Origin: Deltaproteobacteria bacterium
Lineage (GTDB): Bacteria > Myxococcota > UBA727 > VGSZ01
Length of the DNA: 64,000 nt
Direction of reading: 5' to 3'
Assembly: GCA_016177705.1 (NCBI GenBank)
Contig: JACOUT010000003.1
Location: 310,001-374,000, forward strand
Below, one piece after another: positions 8,230-16,112 of the stretch. Made by a program: the position numbers and the translations under genes. Each line of letters opens with the position of its first letter. The first letter of the stretch is position 1. Under the pieces are notes generated by a model. The model had not been told where the DNA came from, did not search any database, and saw nothing but the letters and a program-made list of their open reading frames with translations.

Positions 8230-8243
8230 CCGCAGATCTGCGG
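8230..8243. promoter_or_regulatory. Palindrome in a divergent intergenic region
   Basis: CCGCAGATCTGCGG is a perfect 14-bp palindrome between the MYXO-CTERM gene (starting 8156, minus) and the ECF sigma gene (starting 8302, plus). Its core CGCAGATCTGCG is identical to the site at 1443-1454, so one regulator may bind both. Confidence 0.4.
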
Positions 8244-8301
8244 CCTTGCGGCCGCGCGGGAACCTCCGCGCCGACCGGTCGTGCAAGGGTGTGTGGCAGT
8301 C

Positions 8302-8916
8302 ATGGCGCCCTCCCTCTCGCTCGTGAAGCCGATCGGCGGCGCCGTCGAGGCGGGCGAGCTGCCGGCGGTGCAGATCGTGCGCGCGGCCGCCGGCGATGCC
8401 GCCGCCACGCGCGCGCTGGTGCTGACCTACCAGCGCCGCCTGTTCGCGTACGTCGCGCGCATGCTCGGCCGCGACCGCGCCGCCTACGTCGAGGATGCCT
8501 GCCAGACCACGCTGTTGAAGGCGTTCCGCGCGCTGCCCAGCTTCGAGGTCGACGGGCCCGCCAAGCTGTCCACGTGGCTGTTCACCATCGCCACGCGCGT
8601 CTGCATCGACGAGCTGCGCAAGCCCCGTCGCCTGGTCGAGCCGCTCGACGACGACGTGCTGCTGGCGGCGAGCGGCGACGTGGCCGGTGCGCCCGCCAGC
8701 GCTGAAGCGGTCGCCATCGAGCGCGCGCTGCGGCGCCGCGTGGAGCGCGCGGTCGCCGCGCTGCCGCCCGATCTGCGCGCGACGTTCGTGCTGCGGGTAG
8801 TCGCCGAGCTCGACGTGAAGGAGACGGCGCGCGCGCTCGAGGTCGACGACGGCACGGTCAAGTCGAGGCTGTCGCGGGCGCGCGATCAGATCCGCGCGTA
8901 CGTCGGGGAGGTGTGA
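8302..8916 (+). CDS. ECF-type RNA polymerase sigma factor
   Basis: A 204-residue sigma factor from ATG at 8302. Region 2 spans about residues 35-110 (YQRRLFAYVARML, DACQTTLLKAFRALP, STWLFTIATRVCIDELRK) and region 4 about 140-200 (LPPDLRATFVLRVVAELDVKE, VDDGTVKSRLSRARDQI). It directs RNA polymerase to an alternative promoter set. The next gene starts 6 bp after the stop and encodes a membrane protein with a FecR-like domain, the usual arrangement of a sigma factor with its regulator. Confidence 0.92.
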   Translation: MAPSLSLVKPIGGAVEAGELPAVQIVRAAAGDAAATRALVLTYQRRLFAYVARMLGRDRAAYVEDACQTTLLKAFRALPSFEVDGPAKLSTWLFTIATRVCIDELRKPRRLVEPLDDDVLLAASGDVAGAPASAEAVAIERALRRRVERAVAALPPDLRATFVLRVVAELDVKETARALEVDDGTVKSRLSRARDQIRAYVGEV

Positions 8917-8921
8917 TCGCC

Positions 8922-10220
8922 ATGGGCATGCTCGATGACGACCGCCTCGATGCGCTCGCCCGCTCGCTGCCGGCGGCCGAACCACCCGTCGGCTTCGCCG
9001 ACGCCGTGATCGAGGCGCGCTTCCACCGCCGGCCCCACCGCATGCTGCTCGCTGGCGTCGTTGTGCAAGCCGGCGCCATCGCCGCGACGCTGCTCGTCTA
9101 CCTGGTGGCGCCGTACGCCAGCGCGTCGCACGGCAGCGAGCCGGTGGTGACGCAGCGACGCGCCGTCTCGCTCGGCGACGAGGTGGCGGCCGTGCTCGAG
9201 CCCGGCGCGGCGCTGGAGTTCGACGTGCGCGGGCGCTGGGGCGCCGACGACGTGCGCGCGATGCAGCGGGTGGGCCGAGCGTTCTACCGCGTCGACAAGG
9301 GCACCGCGCTCGTCGTCACCACGCCGCACGGCGACGTCACGGTGCATGGCACCTGCTTCTCCGTCGACATCGTCGACCACACCACTGATCCGGAGGATCC
9401 GATGAGCACGATCACGCACGCGACCGGCACAGCACGCCCGATGTTCTCGAAGACCAGCGCCGCCGCGGCGGCCGCGGGGCTGCTCGTCGGCGGCCTGGTG
9501 GTCGCGGTCTACGAAGGCGAGGTGTCCGTGAAGAACGGCGCCGGCGAGGTGCGCGTCGCGCCGGGCGAGGCGGCGGCGGTCGAGGCGGGCGGCGCGCCGG
9601 CGCTCGTGCACGGGCGCCCCGAGCTGGCGCGCCTCGAGGGCGAGAACCGCGCGCTGCAGGACGCGCTGGTCGCCGCGCGCCAAGCGCTGGCCGGTGACCC
9701 GCGCCGGCTCGCCGACGAGAACGCCGCGCTCGCGGCCAAGCTCAAGGATGCCGAGCAACAGCTCGCGCTCGTGCACGCCATCGCCCAAGACAGCGATGGC
9801 GTCGAGGTCGAGCCGCCCGCCGACCTGCCCGCGCGCTTCTCGGAGCAGGCGCTGGTCGCCGCCTTCATCGGCGCGCTGAAGGAGGCCGGCATCAAGGGCG
9901 ACGTCACGCACGTCGACTGCGGCGAGTACCCATGCATCGTCTACGGTGAGGTCGCCGCGGCCGCCGACCTCGACGCGATGACGATCGGCGAGCGCCTCGA
10001 GGGCACGGCGGCGTTCGCGCCGTACAAGGACGACGCCAACAACGCGTCCTGGTGGCGCTCCCGCACCAAGGACAAGGAGACGGGTGAGGAGCGCGACGAC
10101 ACCAAGTTCGGCATCGCGCTCTATCCCAAGGACGACGAGGAGAAGCGCGGCGAGGACATCGGCAAGCGCGTCGGCAGCCGCAACCGGCAGGCCTTCGAGT
10201 CGCTGCGGCCGCCCCGCTGA
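8922..10220 (+). CDS. FecR-domain membrane protein, likely sigma regulator
   Basis: ATG at 8922 lies 10 bp after GGGGAGG; the GTG at 8913 is too close to that site. The 432-residue protein has a short cytoplasmic N-terminus, a transmembrane helix (about 45-70), a FecR-type domain (LGDEVAAVLEPGAALEF... VVTTPHGDVTVHGTCFSV), a second hydrophobic stretch after an Ala-rich segment (AAAAAGLLVGGLVVAV), a second FecR-like strand set (EVSVKNGAGEVRVAPGE), a coiled coil (about 230-280) and a C-terminal domain with CGEYPC. It probably senses an envelope state and controls the adjacent sigma factor; the signal is unknown. Confidence 0.8.
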   Translation: MGMLDDDRLDALARSLPAAEPPVGFADAVIEARFHRRPHRMLLAGVVVQAGAIAATLLVYLVAPYASASHGSEPVVTQRRAVSLGDEVAAVLEPGAALEFDVRGRWGADDVRAMQRVGRAFYRVDKGTALVVTTPHGDVTVHGTCFSVDIVDHTTDPEDPMSTITHATGTARPMFSKTSAAAAAAGLLVGGLVVAVYEGEVSVKNGAGEVRVAPGEAAAVEAGGAPALVHGRPELARLEGENRALQDALVAARQALAGDPRRLADENAALAAKLKDAEQQLALVHAIAQDSDGVEVEPPADLPARFSEQALVAAFIGALKEAGIKGDVTHVDCGEYPCIVYGEVAAAADLDAMTIGERLEGTAAFAPYKDDANNASWWRSRTKDKETGEERDDTKFGIALYPKDDEEKRGEDIGKRVGSRNRQAFESLRPPR

Positions 10221-10313
10221 TCGAGTCGCCTGCCGCCACCCGGCGCCTCGACAACCGGCCGATGGATGGTGCACCGATGCCGCGCGTCGCGCGATGGCGC
10301 TACCACCACGGTC

Positions 10314-11390
10314 ATGACCAAGCCGCCGCGCGCGCTCCTCGTCGTCGTCACGGCCCTGCTCACGCTCACCTCGGTCGCGTGCGGTGGCGAGCTCCTGTTT
10401 CCTCTTGACGGGTCGCCCCCCTCGTCCGGCTCCGCCGAGGACGACCCGCGACGCGATGATCCGCCAGGCGATGATCCGCCGCCCGACAATCCGCCGCCCG
10501 ACGATCCGCCGCCCGACGACCCGCCGCCCGACGACCCGCCGCCCGACGATCCGCCGCCCGACGACCCGCCGGCCAACGACTGCTACAGCGAGCCGATCTT
10601 CCCCACAGCGAACATCACCGCGCTGGTCGCTTTCTACGGCGGCGGCGGCTGGCAGCAGGAGCTGATCGACATCATGGACGCGCGCCACCCGGCCACCGGC
10701 GCGCTGCTCGACGCCCAGCGCCAGGACTCGTACTTCTTCCAGTTCAGCGACTCGTCGTCGTGGTCGGGCATGGTCGGCTGGCTCGACACGCTGTCGCACG
10801 AGGAGACGCACCTGTTCAACGCCTACGAGGCCATGGACCGCGGCGCACACCACGTGCTGTTCCTGCGCGGCGACCTGATCCTCGAGCTGCCCGAGCCCCC
10901 TGACGACATGGCGCGCAGCCGCATCTACGGCGACCTCGACAGCGAGGCCAGGAGCGGCATCTATGCACCGACCTACCTGACCGGCGAGCAGGGCTCGCGC
11001 GGCGTGGTGGCGTTGCTCGACGAGACGAGCTGCTACCTCAACGAGATCGGCGCGCTCGGCTCCGTCGGCGAGCACTACCCGGGCTACGGCGTGTCACTGC
11101 GCGACGGCACCTGGGCGTTCCTCTACTTCGTCGGCGAGTACCTGACCGTGCTGCGCGCCGAGGAGCTCTCGACGTGGCAGGCGCTCCATGCCGAGCCTGC
11201 CTACCGCGACGCCGTGCAGTTGTTGTGGCAGCGCGCGCACTTCCTGATGCCCTTCGCCGAGGCGCACCCGAGCCTCGGCGTCGACGACGACCTGTACCGC
11301 GAGCTGGCGCACGACCAGGCGCGCATGGAGGAGGTGTCGCAGTTCATCGACGCCACCGTCGGTGACTCGCCCTGCGTGACTCCACGCTGA
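10314..11390 (+). CDS. Lipoprotein with DDPPP repeats and an HExxH motif
   Basis: ATG at 10314 opens a lipoprotein signal peptide with lipobox TSVAC (Cys about residue 23). Residues about 42-87 are a low-complexity linker of DDPPP units. The 270-residue C-terminal domain contains LSHEETHLF (H162-E-E-T-H166), the zinc-binding signature of metallopeptidases, and further conserved-looking Glu/His downstream (DETSCYLNE, GEHYPGYG). This suggests a surface zinc peptidase, but I do not recognise the family and HExxH alone occurs by chance. 358 residues in total. Confidence 0.72.
   Translation: MTKPPRALLVVVTALLTLTSVACGGELLFPLDGSPPSSGSAEDDPRRDDPPGDDPPPDNPPPDDPPPDDPPPDDPPPDDPPPDDPPANDCYSEPIFPTANITALVAFYGGGGWQQELIDIMDARHPATGALLDAQRQDSYFFQFSDSSSWSGMVGWLDTLSHEETHLFNAYEAMDRGAHHVLFLRGDLILELPEPPDDMARSRIYGDLDSEARSGIYAPTYLTGEQGSRGVVALLDETSCYLNEIGALGSVGEHYPGYGVSLRDGTWAFLYFVGEYLTVLRAEELSTWQALHAEPAYRDAVQLLWQRAHFLMPFAEAHPSLGVDDDLYRELAHDQARMEEVSQFIDATVGDSPCVTPR
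10455..10574 (+). repeat. 15-bp tandem repeat encoding DDPPP
   Basis: Eight in-frame units of consensus GAYGAYCCGCCGCCC (first and last units degenerate), encoding the Asp/Pro linker of the 10314-11390 lipoprotein. Variation is almost entirely at third codon positions, so the protein sequence is held while the DNA drifts. Confidence 0.9.
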
Positions 11391-11460
11391 CCGACGCAAC
11401 CACGGAAGCGAACGGTCGAACGGCTCGAGCTGGTCCTTGGTGGTCGGCCGTGCGATTGCT

Positions 11461-11508
11461 ACCTCCCCCGCTCATCGCGTCTTCATGGGAGCCTGCGCTC
11501 CGGGAGGT
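11461..11508 (+). promoter_or_regulatory. Leader structure that can mask the ribosome binding site
   Basis: ACCTCCC (11461-11467) is an exact complement of GGGAGGT (11502-11508), which is the Shine-Dalgarno of the following gene. Between them GGAGC (11488-11492) and GCTCC (11497-11501) form a second hairpin next to the site. The leader could thus hide the ribosome binding site. Confidence 0.4.
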
Positions 11509-11516
11509 TCACCGTC

Positions 11517-12128
11517 ATGCTGAAGAAGATCCTCATCGCGGTCGCCGTCGTCGTGGTTGCGTTCCTCGGCTTCGTCGCTACGCGCCCGCCGACCTACCAC
11601 GTAGAGCGCTCCGCCGTGATCCACGCGCCGCCGGAGGTGGTGTTCGCACTCGTGAACAACGTCGCGAACCGGCACACCTGGTACCCATGGGATCGCCTCG
11701 ATCCCGCCATGAAGCTCGAGTACGGCGACAAGAAGGAAGGCGTGGGCGCCACCTACCACTGGAAAGGGAACGACGACGTCGGCGAAGGACGCCAGACCAT
11801 CACCGAGTCGGTGGCGAACCAGAAAGTGGTCGACAAGCTCGAGTTCCTCGAGCCCTTCCCCTCGACCCCGGTCGCGACCTTCACGCTGGTGCCCGACGGG
11901 GCCCACACCAGGCTGACCTGGTCCCTGGACGGCACCAACAACTACGTCGGCAAGCTGTTCGGGCTGTTCATGGACATGGATCAGATGATCGGCAAGGACT
12001 TCGAGCAGGGCCTGAAGTTCCTCGACGACGCGGCCATGACGCGCGCGAAGGGGCTCGCCGGCGAGGGCCCGGCCCCCGGCGCCGCACTGCCGGCACCCGT
12101 CGCGGCCGACGCGGCCAAGGGCGGCTGA
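11517..12128 (+). CDS. SRPBCC-family protein with N-terminal membrane anchor
   Basis: ATG at 11517 lies 9 bp after GGGAGG. The 203-residue protein begins with a membrane helix (LKKILIAVAVVVVAFLGFVA), followed by an SRPBCC/polyketide-cyclase fold starting VERSAVIHAPPEVVFALVNNV, with the family features NRHTWYPWDRL and GATYHWKGNDDVGEG. These helix-grip proteins bind hydrophobic ligands. The C-terminus is an Ala/Pro-rich tail. It stands alone, convergent with the following minus-strand gene. Ligand unknown. Confidence 0.85.
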   Translation: MLKKILIAVAVVVVAFLGFVATRPPTYHVERSAVIHAPPEVVFALVNNVANRHTWYPWDRLDPAMKLEYGDKKEGVGATYHWKGNDDVGEGRQTITESVANQKVVDKLEFLEPFPSTPVATFTLVPDGAHTRLTWSLDGTNNYVGKLFGLFMDMDQMIGKDFEQGLKFLDDAAMTRAKGLAGEGPAPGAALPAPVAADAAKGG

Positions 12129-12150
12129 GCAATAGGCGCGCGCGTCCGCG

Positions 12151-13299
12151 CTACGGACACGGCCCGGCGGGCAGTGCGCTCGCGTACTCCTCGAACAGCA
12201 CCTGCCACGACGTCGCTGCGCTCGGGCGCAGCTCAGCGCCGTTGACCGTGAAGTAGAGCTCCATGCGCGCGCGCGCCAAGTCGCCGCCGGGCTGCGACAA
12301 GGTTTCGGTCGGCACGGTTTCGGACGACGCTGCCGCGCAGGTGGCGTTCGCGAACGGATCGACGCCGCCGAGATCGAGCGCATAGCGCGCGTTGTTGCCG
12401 AGGTGATCGACGGCGCCCAGCCACTGCCATTGCCAGGGATCGTTCGGCTCGAAGCGGTAGTGCGCGCGCACGTCGAGCAGGCGCCACTGATCGGGGTTCT
12501 GCCAGTCGGTGAGGCCCGGCTCCCACACCTCGAAGCAGAGGTTGCTCACCGTTGCGCGTTGCCGCGCCCAGGTGGAGTACGTCACGGTGTCGACGAGCGG
12601 CGTGCCGCCGTTGCAGGGGTGGCTCGAGTCGCGGCTGATGCGCGCCACCACGTTGCCCATCCAGTCGGGCACGGCGGGTGCCGGGCACACGCTCGGGTCG
12701 TCCTGCACCGCCCAGCCGTTGTCGACGACGAGCAGGTAGTTGTCGAACGGGCTCGGGTTGCGGTTGTGGTCGAACCAGCGGTTGCCGTCGGCGTCGCGCA
12801 CGAAGGGCACCAGCTCGATGTGCGTGCGGTTGAGCGAGCTGAAGCTCATGCCGGGCGACGGCGTGTGCTCGTCGATGCGGAAGGAGAAACGGCGGAAGCC
12901 GGCGCCCGCGCCCGAGGTCTCGACGGCGTCGACTTGGTACCAGGCGCGCTCGCCCATGCTCGTCTGGTAGAGCACGTGGGGCGTCGCGCCGGCGGCGAGC
13001 TGCGCCTCGGCGACGTCGAGCGTGCCCGCCCAGACGTAGTTGCACTGGGAGGCACCGCAGCTCGTCTCGTAGCCGCCGGTGGGCCCCGCGGGCCGCGCGA
13101 CCCGACGCAGCACGATGCCGCAAGCGCGCTCGGCGGCGTCGGCACCGCCGGCGCTGCCCTCGAGCGGTGCTTCGGCGAGGCGCGCGCGCGCGCCCTCGCC
13201 GTCGAGCACGGCGGCGTCGCTCACGTCGACTGCACAGCCCAAAGGCGTGGCGGCGGCGAGGGCGGCGGCGAGCAGCGGCGTGGTGGCGCGGTGTGACAT
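12151..13299 (-). CDS. Lipoprotein of unknown function
   Basis: A 382-residue protein from ATG at 13299, with lipobox TPLGC at about residues 18-22. The mature part is Trp-rich with several Cys (TSCGASQC, VCPAP, HPCNGG, NLCFEVWEPG) and looks like a beta-rich extracellular domain. The segment LVVDNGWAVQDDPSVCP and RISRDSSHPCNGG may form a carbohydrate- or ligand-binding face, but no family is recognised. It is transcribed away from the gene at 13498; the 198-bp divergent gap holds both promoters but nothing distinctive. Confidence 0.72.
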   Translation of the reverse strand: MSHRATTPLLAAALAAATPLGCAVDVSDAAVLDGEGARARLAEAPLEGSAGGADAAERACGIVLRRVARPAGPTGGYETSCGASQCNYVWAGTLDVAEAQLAAGATPHVLYQTSMGERAWYQVDAVETSGAGAGFRRFSFRIDEHTPSPGMSFSSLNRTHIELVPFVRDADGNRWFDHNRNPSPFDNYLLVVDNGWAVQDDPSVCPAPAVPDWMGNVVARISRDSSHPCNGGTPLVDTVTYSTWARQRATVSNLCFEVWEPGLTDWQNPDQWRLLDVRAHYRFEPNDPWQWQWLGAVDHLGNNARYALDLGGVDPFANATCAAASSETVPTETLSQPGGDLARARMELYFTVNGAELRPSAATSWQVLFEEYASALPAGPCP

Positions 13300-13497
13300 G
13301 GACGCGACCGTGACAGCGGTGTGGGAGCGCGCAAGTGGGCAAGTGTGCGTTGGATCAGGGGAATTGCCGGCGAACCTTGCCGCGCTGCCGGCGCGTTTCG
13401 CACCGTCAGCGCGACCGAGGCACGGTCCGTCGGCAAGCGCTGCGTGCTAGCAGTAGCCGTGCTCGCGTGACAGGACGCGGGCAGCGAGGAGCAGCAC

Positions 13498-14463
13498 ATG
13501 GGCACACCGAGCCAACCGGTCGCGATCGGATCCACGACACTCCCCGAGCGCTCGCCGGGCTTGCTCGTCTACCTCTGCGGCGTGGGCACGACGGCGTTGG
13601 TGGTGGTGCTGGTGCAGGCGCTCAACGCGTCGGGCTTCAACGCCATGGGGCTCTACGCCAACGGCATCCTGCCCGTGGGCGCCATCCTGGTCGGCGTTCT
13701 GAGCGGCCTCGGCTACGCCATCGGCTCGCGCGTCCTCAACGTCAAGCTCAGCAAGAGCTTCGTGTGGTGGATGATCGCCACCGGCGTCGCCGACTGGTTC
13801 GCGCTGCAGTACTTCGAGTACGCCAGCATACTCGAGCAGTACCACGCGAGCCCGGCGGCGCTCGGCTTCTTCGACTACCTGACGGAGACGGCGACCAGCA
13901 TGTCGTTCTCCCGCGCCGGCTCGTCCTCCGCCGGGGCCGCGCTCGGCAAAGCGGGCTACCTGTTCAAGGGGCTCGAGCTCGGCGGCTTCGCAATTGGCAC
14001 CATGGTGCCGAGCTGGACGCTGTTCGCCATGCCCTACTGTCGACGCTGCCGCCTCTATCTCAAGGCCGACAGCGTCGCTGGCGTCTACTCCGCCGCGACC
14101 CACGCCGAGGTGATGAAGCTCGATCGCATGAGCATGAAGAAGCCGGCGCGGACCGCCGCGCTCGCCGCCGCGCAAGCGGAGGTGCAACAGCGTGCGGCGC
14201 AGGTGCTCGCACAGATCGAGCGGGCGCCGCTCGCCGAAGTGCGCGCCGCGCTGCATGGCCTCGGCGCAGCGCCCTCGCGCAAGGACAAGCCGGCGGCGCA
14301 GGTGACCTTCGCCGTGAAGAAGTGCCCGCGCTGCGACAGCCATCACGTCGTCGCCACGCTGAACACGTACGCGGTCAACGGCAAGATCGCGACCGGGAAG
14401 GTCGCCACCGTCGACAAGACCGAAGGCTTCTCCGAGCCGCCGGCCGCGTCGATCAGCGTCTGA
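13498..14463 (+). CDS. Multi-pass membrane protein with two CxxC motifs
   Basis: A 321-residue protein with a GAGGAG ribosome site before ATG 13498. Three or four hydrophobic segments lie in the first half (GLLVYLCGVGTTALVVVLV, ILPVGAILVGVLSGLGYAIG, FVWWMIATGVADWFALQYF, and a weaker one around GFAIGTMVPSWTLFAM). Directly after comes PYCRRCRLY, and near residue 279 KKCPRCDSHHVV. The two CxxC pairs could together bind one zinc. The middle is a coiled-coil-like Ala/Gln-rich region. Function unknown. Confidence 0.72.
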   Translation: MGTPSQPVAIGSTTLPERSPGLLVYLCGVGTTALVVVLVQALNASGFNAMGLYANGILPVGAILVGVLSGLGYAIGSRVLNVKLSKSFVWWMIATGVADWFALQYFEYASILEQYHASPAALGFFDYLTETATSMSFSRAGSSSAGAALGKAGYLFKGLELGGFAIGTMVPSWTLFAMPYCRRCRLYLKADSVAGVYSAATHAEVMKLDRMSMKKPARTAALAAAQAEVQQRAAQVLAQIERAPLAEVRAALHGLGAAPSRKDKPAAQVTFAVKKCPRCDSHHVVATLNTYAVNGKIATGKVATVDKTEGFSEPPAASISV

Positions 14464-14492
14464 GCGAAGCTGGTCGCCCGCGGCCGAGGCGT

Positions 14493-15044
14493 CTACGTCG
14501 ACGGCACCAGCGAGAAGCAGTGGTCGCGGTACCACTTGAGCTCCGCGATGGACGCACGGATGTCGCCGAGGGCGGTGTGGTCCGAGGCCTTGCCGGGCGC
14601 CTCGCCCTTGGCGCCGTACCAGGCGCGCGACAGCACCTTGATGGTCGAGACGTCGATCTGCCGGTAGTGCAGGAACTGCTCGAACGACGGCATGTGGCGC
14701 AGCAAGAAGCGGCGGTCCTGCCAGATGCTGTTGCCGGCCAGGATGCCCTTCCGGTACGCCGCGTGCTGCGTCAGCACCTCGAGCGCGCGTTGCTCGGCGT
14801 CGGCCTGGCCCACCTGCGAGGCTCGCACCGCCGACAGCAGCCCGTTGTCGGTGTGCATCTTGCGCACGAACGGCGTCATGGTCTCGAGCGCGCTCTCAGG
14901 CTGCCAGATGGTCTGCTCGATCATGGCCAGCTCGTTGAGCGAGGCGTCGGTGATGATCATCGCCATCTGCAAGATGACGCAGCACTTGTCGTCGAGCCCC
15001 GTCATCTCGAGGTCGAGCCACACCCAGCGCGTATCGTCCGCCAC
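14493..15044 (-). CDS. orn: Oligoribonuclease (DEDDh 3'-5' exonuclease)
   Basis: The GTG at 15044 is preceded by GGAGG at 6 bp and gives 183 residues, the usual size. The Exo I motif WLDLEMTGLD (D11, E13) and the Exo III motif SDHTALGDIRASI are present, as is the AGNSIWQDRRFL segment between them. Orn degrades 2- to 5-nucleotide RNAs and linear pGpG, linking it to RNA turnover and c-di-GMP breakdown. It is monocistronic here. Confidence 0.95.
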   Translation of the reverse strand: MADDTRWVWLDLEMTGLDDKCCVILQMAMIITDASLNELAMIEQTIWQPESALETMTPFVRKMHTDNGLLSAVRASQVGQADAEQRALEVLTQHAAYRKGILAGNSIWQDRRFLLRHMPSFEQFLHYRQIDVSTIKVLSRAWYGAKGEAPGKASDHTALGDIRASIAELKWYRDHCFSLVPST

Positions 15045-15140
15045 GAGGCCTCCATGCCAGCCGCGGCACCCTCGCAAAGCCGCCGCGCGCCTGCAAGCCA
15101 AGAACGCGCGCGCGCCGACGGACGCCGCTAGGATGTGGGG

Positions 15141-16097
15141 GTGCGCACCGGTTCGTTCCTCGTCGTTGTCGCGCTCGTGTTGCTGACGGCCGCGGCGCCG
15201 GCCGTCGCGCAGGACTTCGTGGGCGCTCGCGCGCTCGCGCTCGGCGAGGCCTACCGCGCCAACGCGACCGGCAACGACGCCATCTACCTGAACCCCGCCG
15301 GCCTGGTGATGCTCACGCGCTACGCCGGCGAGCTGCACTACCAGATCGACCTCGAGGACGAGGAGCACCAGCTCGACCTCTCCGTCGTCGACAGCAAGAC
15401 GGGCGAGCTGGCGGCCGGCATCGGCTACACCTTCGACGGCCAGCAGTTCACCAAGCGCGCCTCCTTCCAGCACACCGCCACGCTGGCGCTCGCCTACCCG
15501 TTCTTCGGGCGCGCGCTCAACGTCGGCGCCGGCTTCAAGTACGTCAACGTCTCGGACGCCTTCCTGGGCAACTACCTGAACGCGCTCTCGGCCGACGTGG
15601 GCGTGTTGGCGGCGCTGCCCATGGGCGTCTCGCTCGCGGGTGTGGGCTACAACCTCATCCCCATCAAGAGCGCGCGCGTGCCGCTCGCTGCCGGCTTCGG
15701 CGCCAGCCTCGACCTCGGGCCGCTGTCCGCGCTGGTGTTCGGCGGCGCGCCCTCGCCGGGCGGCCAGATGAGCGCGGGCGGGCTGCCGTCGGCGCGCGGC
15801 ATGGAGCTGGTGGGACCGCTGTCGGGGCTGACCGTCGAATTCGACTGGTACCTGGATTTCCTCACGCTCTACGGCATCCAGAGCCGGCTCTCGACCGGCG
15901 TCGAGTACCTGCTGTTCGAGGTGGTGCCGCTGCGCGCCGCGTGGCTCTACGACCAGCAGACCGACGAGCACGTGTTGAGCGCCGGCGCCGGCTTCATCGT
16001 GCCCTACTTCGGCCTCGATGTGGCCTACCAACAGAGCGTGACCGCGCCCGAGCACCGCGCCTTCGCCACCTCGATCAAGGTGTTCCTCCCGCTGTAG
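15141..16097 (+). CDS. Outer-membrane beta-barrel protein (PorV/PorQ-like)
   Basis: The GTG at 15141 is 7 bp after AGGA, giving 318 residues; the GTG at 15135 is an alternative. A cleavable signal peptide ends AVA-QDF. The mature start, FVGARALALGEAYRANATGNDAIYLNPAGL split over two strands, is typical of UPF0164/PorV-like 14-strand outer-membrane barrels. Alternating hydrophobic strands continue to the C-terminal IKVFLPL. It precedes a Ser/Thr kinase by 15 bp, so the two could be cotranscribed. Cargo or partner unknown. Confidence 0.8.
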   Translation: MRTGSFLVVVALVLLTAAAPAVAQDFVGARALALGEAYRANATGNDAIYLNPAGLVMLTRYAGELHYQIDLEDEEHQLDLSVVDSKTGELAAGIGYTFDGQQFTKRASFQHTATLALAYPFFGRALNVGAGFKYVNVSDAFLGNYLNALSADVGVLAALPMGVSLAGVGYNLIPIKSARVPLAAGFGASLDLGPLSALVFGGAPSPGGQMSAGGLPSARGMELVGPLSGLTVEFDWYLDFLTLYGIQSRLSTGVEYLLFEVVPLRAAWLYDQQTDEHVLSAGAGFIVPYFGLDVAYQQSVTAPEHRAFATSIKVFLPL

Positions 16098-16112
16098 TAC
16101 CGTTGCGTAGCC

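Noticed and set aside
10455..10574. Short regular repeats resembling a CRISPR array
   Set aside because: Repeats are 15 bp, contiguous and in frame, with no unique spacers; the same holds for 54921-55022.
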